Below are positions 9,568 through 17,680 of a stretch of DNA of 64,000 bases, piece after piece. Below the pieces are notes generated by a model, which was not told where the DNA came from, made no database searches, and saw only the letters and a list, made by a program, of their open reading frames with translations. Origin of the DNA: Stutzerimonas sp. S1 (GTDB lineage: Bacteria > Pseudomonadota > Gammaproteobacteria > Pseudomonadales > Pseudomonadaceae); contig NZ_JAOEIY010000003.1 in assembly GCF_025966695.1 (NCBI RefSeq), positions 434,001 through 498,000 of the forward strand, read 5' to 3'. A program made the translations under genes and the position numbers. Numbering within the stretch: the first letter of the stretch is position 1; every line of letters starts with the position of its first letter.

Positions 9568-11169
9568 ATGAATAATAAAAATACAGATTTCGACGTCATC
9601 ATCGTCGGCGGCGGCACGAACGGCTTGTCAGCGGGCTGCTATCTGGGGCTGGAAGGCAAGAAGGTACTGGTGCTTGAAGCCCTGGACAAAGTCGGCGGAA
9701 TGGCTTCCTCGGGATACTTGATCCCCGAGGCGCCCCAGCATCTCGTCCATCCCTGTGCACTGGACATGATGTCAATGCGGGTTCACGCTCATGTTCCGAA
9801 GGAACTTAATCTCGAACGGCACGGGTTCAGATCGATAGAGCTGACGCCGGGTTATGTCTACCTGCATCCGGACGGTACATCGCTAATCTTCTGGCGAGAC
9901 CGTAACAGAACTGCAGCGGAAATCAGGCGCTACAGCGAAGCTGACGCAGCGGCATTTCTCAAATTTATGGACGTGATCGACATGTTCCTGGACATCGCGT
10001 TGCCGATGATGCGCGCAGACCCGGCCGAACTGAATCTGGGGGCCAAGTTCAAGGTCATAGGCTCTGCGCTGAAGAACCGCAAGCTCAAACCCGAGCTGAT
10101 GGCGCTGATGACCGGCTCGGCTCATCAAGCCGCCCGTGAACGCTTCGAGCATCCCGTGACGATATCGGCGATGTGCGCGCTGACCGGGCTCGCGGGCGAT
10201 ATAAGCGCCGATGGCGGCGGCATCTATTACGCGTTGCTGGGCTTCCTTCATCGCTTCGGCGTTGGTCGGGTTATGGGGGGGATGCAGAAGCTGAGCAACG
10301 CCATGCAGGCACGGCTTGAAGAGCTCGGTGGCCAAGTATTGGTCAGCGCATCGGTTGCTGAGATCGTCTCGGCTGGCGGTCGGGTCAAGGGCGTGCGGTT
10401 GGTCGACGGCCGCGAATTCACGGGGCGCGCGGTGATAGCCGGCTGTCATCCCAAAGTGGCGCTGGAAATGGTCAGCACGGGCGAAATTCCGTCCTATCTG
10501 TTGACGCGTATCGCGATGGCACCGGCCAACGCCAAAGGCTCCGGTCCGTTGAAAGTGGATGTCGCTTTGAGCGGGCAAATATCGGTGCCCCGGTATGAGG
10601 CGGCCAGAGGCGATGGAGTTGACCTACGCAACACCTGTCTGCTGATAGGTACCGAGGAGGCCGTGCTGGAGAACTTTGCAGCCTCCATACGAGGTGAAGT
10701 GCCGACGCTTCCCTACATCACTATGGCAGCTCCCAGCGCGGCGGACCCGTCCCAGGCACCCGCAGGTCAGGACGTTTTATACATATATCCGCCAGTGATG
10801 CCGGTCAATCCCGTGGAAGGTTGGGACGCTATAAGAGAGCGTGTAGCCGATCAGATAATCGATCAGGCTTCGGAATATGTCGAGGGGCTCAAGGGCAACA
10901 TCATCGGCCGGCGAATCGAGGCTGCACCTGACTTCACCGCGCGTTTAAATACGGTGAATGGCTGCGTAGTGCATATCGATACCACCACCCTGCGCTCCAG
11001 CACCATGCGTCCAGCCCATGGACTGGGCGGCAATATCTTGCCAGTGGAAGGTCTTTACCTTGGCAGTGCCGGCATCCATCCGGGCGGAGGTGTAAACGGC
11101 ATGGCGGGGCGTCTCGCGGCCAAGCGCGTAGCCAGATACTTGGCCAAGGTAAGCAAATACGGGAGTTGA
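9568..11169 (+). CDS. FAD-dependent CrtI/phytoene-desaturase-like oxidoreductase
   Basis: A 533-residue flavoprotein. Residues 9-35 form the Rossmann FAD motif (IIVGGGTNGLSAG followed by VLVLEA), with GGMASS next as in CrtI-type amine-oxidase-fold enzymes. The C-terminus has the second FAD contact, GLYLGSAGIHPGGGVNGMAG. Bacterial members desaturate or saturate isoprenoid chains and rings; CrtI desaturases act without external reductant. In this setting a terpenoid C-C desaturation, possibly towards aromatising ring C of non-aromatic abietanes, is a reasonable inference. A second such enzyme is encoded at 17.7-19.3 kb. It is convergent with the TetR gene, with only 40 bases between stops. Confidence 0.8.
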   Translation: MNNKNTDFDVIIVGGGTNGLSAGCYLGLEGKKVLVLEALDKVGGMASSGYLIPEAPQHLVHPCALDMMSMRVHAHVPKELNLERHGFRSIELTPGYVYLHPDGTSLIFWRDRNRTAAEIRRYSEADAAAFLKFMDVIDMFLDIALPMMRADPAELNLGAKFKVIGSALKNRKLKPELMALMTGSAHQAARERFEHPVTISAMCALTGLAGDISADGGGIYYALLGFLHRFGVGRVMGGMQKLSNAMQARLEELGGQVLVSASVAEIVSAGGRVKGVRLVDGREFTGRAVIAGCHPKVALEMVSTGEIPSYLLTRIAMAPANAKGSGPLKVDVALSGQISVPRYEAARGDGVDLRNTCLLIGTEEAVLENFAASIRGEVPTLPYITMAAPSAADPSQAPAGQDVLYIYPPVMPVNPVEGWDAIRERVADQIIDQASEYVEGLKGNIIGRRIEAAPDFTARLNTVNGCVVHIDTTTLRSSTMRPAHGLGGNILPVEGLYLGSAGIHPGGGVNGMAGRLAAKRVARYLAKVSKYGS

Positions 11170-11209
11170 ACAAGCTGCGCGTCCTGCGCATGCGGGTTTC
11201 TCTGGATCG

Positions 11210-11872
11210 CTATCGGGGCGCCTGTACTTCACATCCAGGCGCAACCGAGATACCCGCCAGGATGAAATCCGCCGAATGTTGCCGCCAGATTGCCATGCCC
11301 TCGGGTGAGGCGGTATTCAGTCCGGTCAGGGTCGACATCGAATAACGATTGGTGAACCAGCCGGTGGTGACCAGCGCCGCTGTGGCAAGAAGCAATCTTG
11401 GATTGATTTCCTTCTTGAATTCTCCCGTGGCGGCGCCACGCTGGAGGATGTCATCGACTTTGGTAATTAGCCCCGGAGCCATTTCCAAGAACCGGTTGCG
11501 CGGGGTCTCGTGGGCATGGTGGTAACGGATGCCCTCCAGTGCCAGCGCGCCGAGTAGTGGGTCGTGGCAGTACTGGTCGAAGAATCGGTTAAGCATCGCT
11601 CGCAGCGCGGCGGGCGGCGTCAGCTGCTCTATTTCCAGCGCTACCAGCTCGGACATGATGCTTTCAGACGATTCATCGAGCACCGCGACGAACAGACTCT
11701 CCTTGGAGCCGTAGTAGTGATAGACCAGCTGCTTAGTGACGCCCGCTTCCTTCGCGATGGTTTCCACCCTCGCACCGCCAAGCCCTTTGCTGCCGAACTC
11801 GTTGCGCGCGGCAGCTAACAGTTTGTTCATAGTGTTGCGCTTGCCTGACTCGGCCGGCTCCGGACTCTTCAC
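11210..11872 (-). CDS. TetR family regulator
   Basis: The N-terminal HTH reads GGARVETIAKEAGVTKQLVYHYYGSKESLF, typical of TetR, followed by a ligand domain of about 150 residues. I choose a GTG start (220 residues) because AAGGAGA stands nine bases upstream. An ATG 54 bases further upstream lies inside a perfect palindrome and has no ribosome site. The gene is divergent from the broken P450 gene. It probably represses itself and the divergent unit from the palindrome at 11914-11938 in response to a pathway compound; that is inference from layout. Confidence 0.85.
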   Translation of the reverse strand: MKSPEPAESGKRNTMNKLLAAARNEFGSKGLGGARVETIAKEAGVTKQLVYHYYGSKESLFVAVLDESSESIMSELVALEIEQLTPPAALRAMLNRFFDQYCHDPLLGALALEGIRYHHAHETPRNRFLEMAPGLITKVDDILQRGAATGEFKKEINPRLLLATAALVTTGWFTNRYSMSTLTGLNTASPEGMAIWRQHSADFILAGISVAPGCEVQAPR

Positions 11873-11913
11873 GTTCTTATTCTCCTTATCGTAACGCTGC
11901 CAGGGGATGGGCG

Positions 11914-11938
11914 TTCGTTTGACCATGGGTCAAACGAA
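11914..11938. promoter_or_regulatory. perfect 25-bp palindrome, likely TetR operator
   Basis: TTCGTTTGACC and GGTCAAACGAA are perfect 11-bp arms around a three-base ATG centre. It lies 42 bases upstream of the TetR start, in the divergent region facing the P450 gene. Size and placement fit a TetR-family operator. I saw no second copy in the window, so it appears private to this regulator. Confidence 0.7.
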
Positions 11939-12297
11939 TCGAAGTACGTATTGCCGCAAAGGCGCCTACCATCGATTTCAGTGTTCAGCCCATGGTTCGG
12001 ATTGATGTTGACTTGGGTGAGGGACTAGCCGCCTGGCTTCCGAATCGGACAGTTTTGGTGCGGTGAACGATAAAAACAAGAGACGCGTCATGCCAATCGA
12101 ACCCCATCCGACCGGTGTTGATCGAAGCCTTTGCAAATTAAGGCGAATTGGTCGCAGCAAGACCTGATTCCGGTTTGCACGCTCGCGATCAGCTTGGCGA
12201 TTTGCGCTGAGCTCGTGCATCGCGGGCAGGAATATCGGTGGATTGGAGCGCATCGCGGCAACTCGCTTCCCCACTGTTCGATGGCCGGAGAGTTTTG
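11939..12297. other. gene-free leader of the P450 gene
   Basis: About 360 bases between the palindrome and the P450 start. No supported gene, repeat or clear promoter is visible. Open frames here on the minus strand extend from the P450 region and lack features. The only functional site I support is GGAGAG, seven bases before the P450 ATG. Confidence 0.4.
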
Positions 12298-13573
12298 ATG
12301 AGCACCGAAAATACCGCGATGGATCTGGAAATCGCTTACTCGGCGGTATCCGAAATGTACCGCGGCGCGGATCTGGACATCCACGCCCTCAGCCGGGAGA
12401 TGCGCCACAACGCTCCCGTATACGAGGGTGATTTCGTGGCTCAGTTTGGCGTACCGACGAACGCCGGAATGCAACAGGGCACGCGCCCTACATTCACCCT
12501 GTTCCAGTACAGCGACGGGATGGCTGTCCTGCGGGACGGGACCAGTTTCACCAGCGGATTCATCGCTGAAGGACTGGGCGCGTTCTTCGATGGCCTGATC
12601 ATTCTCGCCATGGACGGTGAGCAGCATCGGCGGGTGCGCGCGCTGTTGCAGCCAGCCTTCATGCCGCAAACAGTGAACAAATGGCGCGACAAGATTGACT
12701 ACGTGATCCGCCATCATTTTCTTGAGCTCATGGTTGAACAGAAGCGCGCCGATTTGATGGACTTCGGGCTCAACTTTCCGATCCGTGAAATGTACGCGTT
12801 GATGGGCTTCCCTGATGGCGATCCGGAGAAGTACCGCCAGTACGCGGCCTGGGCATTGGCTATGGTCGGTGGCAATCAGATCGATCCGGCAAAAGCCCCT
12901 GAGGCCCGTCGCCAGGCGGGCATCGCAGTGAAGGCGTTTTATGATGCCATCATGGAAGTCGTTCTCCAGCGCCGCGCCGCAGGTAGTGAAGGCGATGATC
13001 TGATCGGTCAGTTGCTGCGCGCCGAGCACGAGGGCCGGATGCTGGATGACCACGAGGTCACCAGCTTTGTCCGTTCATTGCTGCCAGCCGCGGGCGAAAC
13101 CACGACGCGTACCTGCAGCTCTGTGATCACCCTGATGATGACCACTCCGGGGCTGATCGACCGCATCCGGGCGGACTGCAACCTGATACCCGCGCTGATC
13201 GACGAGACCGTGCGCGATGAGCCTGTCGCCACATTCAAGGTTCGCGAGACGTCCAAGGATGTCGAGATCGGTGGCATGCAGATTCCCAAGGGTTCGTTCG
13301 TTCAGTGCATGGTCGTGTCGGCCAACCGTGACGAGGATGCGTTCGAGAACCCTGATTTGTTCGACATCGACCGCAAGACCAAGCCGTCATTTGGCTGGGT
13401 TCGGCCCGCAGATGTGCATCGGGCAGTTCGTAGCCAAGCTCGAGCTGACCTGTACGATCAACGCGATTCTCGACCTTTTTCCCAATATCCGCCGTGATGC
13501 AAGCAAGCCCGTGCCCGTGATCAGCGGTGCGCAACCGCGTGGCGTCTCTTCAATCCCGGTGATCTGGAACTGA
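12298..13573 (+). pseudogene. cytochrome P450 (CYP226/DitQ-like), frameshifted before the heme cysteine
   Basis: Start ATG follows GGAGAG. The protein aligns end to end with the intact P450 at 52.3 kb (ditQ). It includes the I-helix LLPAAGETTTRT, the ExxR motif in DETVRDEPVATFKVRE, and PKGSFVQCMVVSANRDEDAFENPD. At about base 13396 the frame changes. The paralog reads FGFGFGPHMCIGQF; here frame 1 runs FGWVRPADV and stops at 13497, while PQMCIGQF and the rest of the C-terminus continue in frame 2 to 13573. Loss of two bases from a GGCTTTGGG-like sequence (or one extra base) explains it. Without correction the product lacks the thiolate Cys and cannot bind heme. This is either a true pseudogene or a sequencing error. 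Confidence 0.85.
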
Positions 13574-13623
13574 CCACCTCGGCTATGCCTGTACTTTAGC
13601 CACGACAATAAAATGAGGAACTC

Positions 13624-14655
13624 ATGAGAACCTTTAACGCCATTCCAGAACGCGGAGACTTCGGCTTTCAGCAGCTGGTGGGGCCGCACAAGGTGACCGG
13701 TGCCGCCATGGCCGGTACTCGCGGTTTTTTTGGACTGCAGCTGAGCAAGAGCTCGCCGTTCGGTTCTGTCCGTGACGAAGAGGGCAATATCTATTCCTTC
13801 GTCCGATCGCTGATGGCGCCAAACGGTACGCCGAACCCAACCAAGTTCTTATACTTGAACAACCATGTGGACGGTAAGAACCTGCGCATGGATTTCGACA
13901 AGATGGCGCTGCAGGCCCTTACACCCATGCCAGTCCAGACCTTGGAAGGCGACACCGTGCGTTGGACGAACCAACCAGCAGAGCAAGGCAATCACTGGGA
14001 AATCACCGCCAATAGTGAACGGTTAACCTGGAAGGAAGACGGGCTGTTTCAGCTCGAAGGTCGTTTGCTTACCGGGTTGCAGTGGTATCTGCCGGGCGTG
14101 GAGTGGGGCACGTTCTACGTATCGCAGCTGTGGGATGTGGCTGGCGTGGTCGAGGGCCGTCCGGTGAAAGGCGCCATTGCACTCGATCAGTTTTACATGG
14201 CTGAAGGGGGCGCCATTCACTACAAAAAAGATCTGGTGGTGAATAACAACAAGCACGTCCTCTGGTGGTCCTTTGTCACGGTATACGAGGACGGCAGCTG
14301 GGATGCTGGCTCGTTCATGGTGGGCCACGACCACCTCGGTTACGCGATTTTCAACAATGAAAAAGGTGAGGTGCGCGTCACCACTGATATTGAAGGCCAG
14401 ACCGAACACAAGGACGGCAGCTATTTCCTCAAGTCCGCGAAGATCGTCATCGAGGGCAGGGAAGAATGGGAGTTTCTGCCGGACGAGAAGGGCGAAATGA
14501 TCGACTTCGTTGGCGGTTTTCCAGTTACCGCGCAGCAGGAAGGGCGCTGGCGTCGGGTGGGCGATAGCCGCGAGCCGTCGCATTGGCTTGGCTGGGGCGA
14601 GTCAGACCGACGCAACGGCTCGGCGCGCAACGTCCCTGGCGTGGATATCCGATAG
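13624..14655 (+). CDS. uncharacterised protein, possibly AttH/CrtC-like lipocalin fold
   Basis: 343 residues, start ATG after AATGAGGAACTC. No signal peptide or membrane segment is visible. The sequence is rich in Trp, Gly and beta-strand patterns (GRLLTGLQWYLPGVEWGTFYVSQLWDV, then VLWWSFVTVYEDGSWDAGSFMVGHDHLGYAIF). This recalls the AttH/hydroxyneurosporene-hydratase (CrtC) group of two-domain lipocalin-like proteins. If correct, hydration or isomerisation of a terpenoid double bond would fit the setting, but no catalytic motif can be pointed to. It lies between the P450 and an SDR on the same strand and is probably co-transcribed. Confidence 0.55.
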   Translation: MRTFNAIPERGDFGFQQLVGPHKVTGAAMAGTRGFFGLQLSKSSPFGSVRDEEGNIYSFVRSLMAPNGTPNPTKFLYLNNHVDGKNLRMDFDKMALQALTPMPVQTLEGDTVRWTNQPAEQGNHWEITANSERLTWKEDGLFQLEGRLLTGLQWYLPGVEWGTFYVSQLWDVAGVVEGRPVKGAIALDQFYMAEGGAIHYKKDLVVNNNKHVLWWSFVTVYEDGSWDAGSFMVGHDHLGYAIFNNEKGEVRVTTDIEGQTEHKDGSYFLKSAKIVIEGREEWEFLPDEKGEMIDFVGGFPVTAQQEGRWRRVGDSREPSHWLGWGESDRRNGSARNVPGVDIR

Positions 14656-14726
14656 CGAATCGGGTGGCTGCGGCGCATAAAGTATCGCGGCTTTCGTAAG
14701 AACAAAAATAAGAATGAGGAACGGCG

Positions 14727-15512
14727 ATGAAATTCCGCGACAAAGTAGTGCTGATCACAGGCGCCGGCCGTGGCATGGGGCGCGCCATTGCCCTGGAATA
14801 TGCCAAGCAGGGCGCCAAGATCGTGGTGTCGGCCCGGACAGCGAGATACGGCGAAGAAACCGTTGAACAGATCACCGCGCTCGGTGGCAGTGCCTGTTTG
14901 GTCGGGGGCGATATCGCTGATCGAACAGCGATAAAAACGATGGTCGACGGCGGCGCGGAAGCATTCGGCGCGCTGGATATCGTAGTGCATTGCGCTGCTG
15001 ACGCCCCTCATGGACTCATCGCCGAGATGACTGACGACAGCATCGATCGTCTCGTGCGCAGCAACGTCCAATCGCTATTTTGGCTGGCTAAGGATGCCGC
15101 GCCGCATTTATCCAAAGCGAAGGACAAAGGTCGCCTCATTTTCATTTCTTCTGGCGAAGCCAACCGCAAATACACGCCGATGCTGATCGGTTATGGCTCG
15201 AGCAAGGCGTTCATGAACGCTTTCGCACGCGGGCTGGCGGTGGAGTTCGGACCGTTGAACATCCTGGTCAACGTGGTCGAGCCAGGCCTGATCGGCACTG
15301 ACCGGATGACCGAAGCGCTGGGCGAAGATCTGCCCCATAAGCTGGCTGAGCATTTCCCGGTTGCGCGCCTCGGGCAGGCTCTGGACATCGCTAATGCCGT
15401 GCTGTTTCTGACCTCCAACGAGGCCTCCTACATAACCGGCACGTCGCTGCTGGTGGACGGCGGCGCAACCATGGTCTCACTGCCGATCGATGAAATACTC
15501 AAGGGGCACTAA
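14727..15512 (+). CDS. short-chain dehydrogenase/reductase
   Basis: 261 residues with GAGRGMG at 12-18, a cofactor strand VVSARTARYGEE suggesting NADP acceptance, Ser in FISSGEA, and YGSSK near residue 156. It ends with the family signature TGTSLLVDGGAT. The ATG follows AATGAGGAACGGCG. It lies between the unrecognised 343-residue protein and an MFS transporter. A terpenoid alcohol or ketone oxidoreductase is likely; the substrate is unknown. Confidence 0.85.
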   Translation: MKFRDKVVLITGAGRGMGRAIALEYAKQGAKIVVSARTARYGEETVEQITALGGSACLVGGDIADRTAIKTMVDGGAEAFGALDIVVHCAADAPHGLIAEMTDDSIDRLVRSNVQSLFWLAKDAAPHLSKAKDKGRLIFISSGEANRKYTPMLIGYGSSKAFMNAFARGLAVEFGPLNILVNVVEPGLIGTDRMTEALGEDLPHKLAEHFPVARLGQALDIANAVLFLTSNEASYITGTSLLVDGGATMVSLPIDEILKGH

Positions 15513-15558
15513 CCACGTCACCCATTCATCGCCCGCGGAGTGCGCCAGGAGTCTCGTC

Positions 15559-16812
15559 ATGACATCGACAAACGAAACAAATGAGTTCAAGCAGGGCTGG
15601 CGCATCGTGCTGCTTGGTTTGGTAGGCATCTGCACCAGCATCACCGCCGCGTTGCTCTATGGCTTCGGGACCATGGTCATCCCGCTGGAACAGGCCTTCG
15701 GCTGGAGCCGGGGCGATCTGCAAGCGTCCATCACGTTCCTGTTTGCCGGAGTCGCCATTTCCACTCAATTGGTTGGCCCGCTGTACCGGCGCTTCGGGCT
15801 TCGACGGGTCGCCATCATTTCTATCGTGCTGCAAATCATCGGCTATTTCGCGATCACCCAAATCGAGGGTTCGATCGGCTGGTTGTACCTGGCTTTTTTT
15901 CTGATGCCGATCGTGTGCGCGGGGACTATCGCGATCACCTGGACCCAGCTGGTCAATCTGTGGTTTGAGAGGAACCGGGGGCTGGCGTTGGCGGTCATTC
16001 TTTGCGGGACTGGGCTGATGGCAATGGTCTTGCCCCCGCTGGTGGCGCGGCTCGTTTCGGAGTACGGCTGGCAGGCGGGTTTTTTCGCGCTGGGTGCGAT
16101 GCCGCTATTGGCGACCTTGCCGCTGTCGTTGCTGTGGTTGCGCTTGCCCTCGGAGACTGTGGCCCGAAATCAGACTGCAGAGAATAAAAGCACTGAACTG
16201 CCCGGTATGTCATATAAGCAAGCCCTGCGTTCCGGAACCTACTGGGGTTTCAACGTTGCGTTGATTCTGTCGGTGTCGCTTACCGTCGGTATGGTCACCA
16301 ATATGGTGCCGATGCTTCAAGGCACAGGTTTGAGCGCGCAGACGGCTGCTCAGGTCTTCGGAACCTTCGGCATCGCGATCATCGTCGGGCGGCTGCTGGT
16401 CGGCTATCTGCTAGACCGCTATTCGCCATCGCTCGTGGCCGCGATCAGCTTGGCTCTGCCGGCGGTTGGCTGCGCCATCTTTCTGTTTTCCGATGGCCAG
16501 AACGTGCCGCTGTTGGTGTTGGCTACGCTGACCATCGGGGCGAGTGCCGGTGCTGAGTTCGACCTGGCGGCGTTCCTGATGGCGCGCTATTTCGGACTCA
16601 AGGACTACGCCCGCATATTCGGCCTGCACTTGGGGTTGATTACCGTTGTCTCAGGCATGGTGCCAATGCTTTTTGGTTACCTGTTCGAGCTTTATGACGG
16701 TTACTCCGCTGTGCTGACGAGCTGTCTGGTTTTCGCGATTGTTGGCCCGTCGATTTTGCTCTGGCTGAGGATGGAGCCGGCATATCGCGCCCGCCAACAG
16801 CAAACCGCCTGA
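15559..16812 (+). CDS. MFS transporter (oxalate/monocarboxylate type)
   Basis: A 417-residue, 12-helix permease starting at ATG after AGGAGTCTCGTC. The first helix holds GICTSITAALLYGFGTMVIPLEQAFGWSRGDLQASITF, and NLWFERNRGLALAVILCGTG marks loop 4-5, typical of OFA/MCT-like carriers of organic anions. It is a clear paralog of the MFS protein at 28.6-29.9 kb (LLYGFGT..P...AFGW; ITFLF; W.RNRGLALA). Uptake of a diterpenoid carboxylate or efflux of an acidic intermediate is plausible. Confidence 0.85.
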   Translation: MTSTNETNEFKQGWRIVLLGLVGICTSITAALLYGFGTMVIPLEQAFGWSRGDLQASITFLFAGVAISTQLVGPLYRRFGLRRVAIISIVLQIIGYFAITQIEGSIGWLYLAFFLMPIVCAGTIAITWTQLVNLWFERNRGLALAVILCGTGLMAMVLPPLVARLVSEYGWQAGFFALGAMPLLATLPLSLLWLRLPSETVARNQTAENKSTELPGMSYKQALRSGTYWGFNVALILSVSLTVGMVTNMVPMLQGTGLSAQTAAQVFGTFGIAIIVGRLLVGYLLDRYSPSLVAAISLALPAVGCAIFLFSDGQNVPLLVLATLTIGASAGAEFDLAAFLMARYFGLKDYARIFGLHLGLITVVSGMVPMLFGYLFELYDGYSAVLTSCLVFAIVGPSILLWLRMEPAYRARQQQTA

Positions 16813-16878
16813 GGCGACTGCCCAGGCTTTAACCATGACCGGCGGGTACAGCTGCCTTCATCGAAACGAGGAAATCAA

Positions 16879-17235
16879 ATGAGTGACGAGGCAAAACAAG
16901 CTATCGAACGCTTCCTGCATGGCCAAGTGGAGTGCTGGAACAACGGCGACAAGGAAGGTTTTTTCGAGCATTACCGCAGCGTGACTCGTAGCGGTCTGAG
17001 CATTGAATTCGTGGGACGACCGCTGCCGACGGACTCTTGGGAAATCCTCGAAGGGATGTGGGCGCAGCAACAACCGCGCTGCCGCATCGAAGTCAGGGAA
17101 ACCATCATTAACGGTGAAGAGGCCGCGTGCTACCACTACAACGCAATGCGTGACGGTAATGGTGGTATCGAAACCATTGAGCTGTACCGCTTCGACGGCG
17201 GCAGGCTGTGGGTGCGTTATTTCATCAAGAACTGA
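16879..17235 (+). CDS. SnoaL/NTF2-like small protein
   Basis: 118 residues. The start ATG follows a GAGGAAATCAA site. The pattern (IERFLHGQVECWNNGDKEGFFEHY, later ETIELYRFDGGRLWVRYF) matches the nuclear-transport-factor-2 fold shared by ketosteroid isomerases and SnoaL cyclases. Such proteins often act as isomerases or hydratases in polycyclic terpenoid and steroid pathways. The catalytic residues cannot be assigned by eye. It is probably the last gene of the rightward run beginning at the P450, as hairpins follow. Confidence 0.75.
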   Translation: MSDEAKQAIERFLHGQVECWNNGDKEGFFEHYRSVTRSGLSIEFVGRPLPTDSWEILEGMWAQQQPRCRIEVRETIINGEEAACYHYNAMRDGNGGIETIELYRFDGGRLWVRYFIKN

Positions 17236-17236
17236 T

Positions 17237-17257
17237 ATCAGCCGTGTAGAGGCTGAT
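17237..17257 (+). terminator. hairpin after the NTF2-like gene
   Basis: ATCAGCC and GGCTGAT are perfect 7-bp arms around a 7-base loop immediately after the stop. A second short GGCGG/CCGCC hairpin follows at about 17271-17284. Neither has a strong T-run. Together they separate this gene from the convergent small gene. Confidence 0.45.
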
Positions 17258-17338
17258 GAGCAAGCAAGAGGCGGGATGCCGCCCCTTGTCTGTGTTTTTC
17301 CGCCAATTTTGTTCGGTTGGTTTCTGCGAACCCGATAT

Positions 17339-17572
17339 TTAGGCTACATCCTTTTTGCGTAACGACCAGTACCCTTTTAGCAGCAGCAGCGGCAGGTACA
17401 TAATCACGCGCAACCCTAGCAATCGAGCGGCTTGCCAGCAATCTTCCGGCTTGATCAGAAGGGTAGTGCTCATGGCGCCCATGACCTTGCCTTTGACTAT
17501 CAATCGCTCGCCATCGCGGGAGATGGACTTGATGTCCATCATTTCCACGCCTTCTTTGCTGAATATCTTCAT
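17339..17572 (-). CDS. small conserved-looking protein of unknown function
   Basis: 77 residues starting MKIFSKEGVEMMDIKSISR. The N-terminal half is polar and ends in GERLIVKGKVMGAMSTTLLIKPEDCW. A hydrophobic stretch follows (VIMYLPLLLLKGYW, about residues 56-69) and then a basic tail, which looks like a single membrane anchor with positive-inside Lys/Arg. I do not recognise a family. It lies downstream of and on the same strand as the FAD oxidoreductase operon, with a 108-base gap, so it may be its last gene. Confidence that it is real comes from the coherent anchor and the absence of any competing frame. Confidence 0.6.
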   Translation of the reverse strand: MKIFSKEGVEMMDIKSISRDGERLIVKGKVMGAMSTTLLIKPEDCWQAARLLGLRVIMYLPLLLLKGYWSLRKKDVA

Positions 17573-17680
17573 CGTTTAAAGCGCTCCCCGACGAGATTAC
17601 CGCGTCTCAGCGGCGATGCGTTGTCTGTGCCTCGCAGACACGGTGCGCGTATCTGGCAGGAGTGATTAGTCGGCGACGGT

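Noticed and set aside
9279-9617. Open frames on both strands in the gap before the FAD oxidoreductase
   Set aside because: No ribosome site, motif or plausible composition; the minus-strand frame overlaps the start of a clear gene.
12088-13053. A 321-codon minus-strand open frame
   Set aside because: Antisense to the P450 gene, whose protein aligns along its full length with the intact paralog.
13217-13573. Separate small gene of 118 codons overlapping the P450 end
   Set aside because: Its second half is the displaced C-terminus of the P450 (PQMCIGQF and onwards); the first half is the P450 gene read in the wrong frame.
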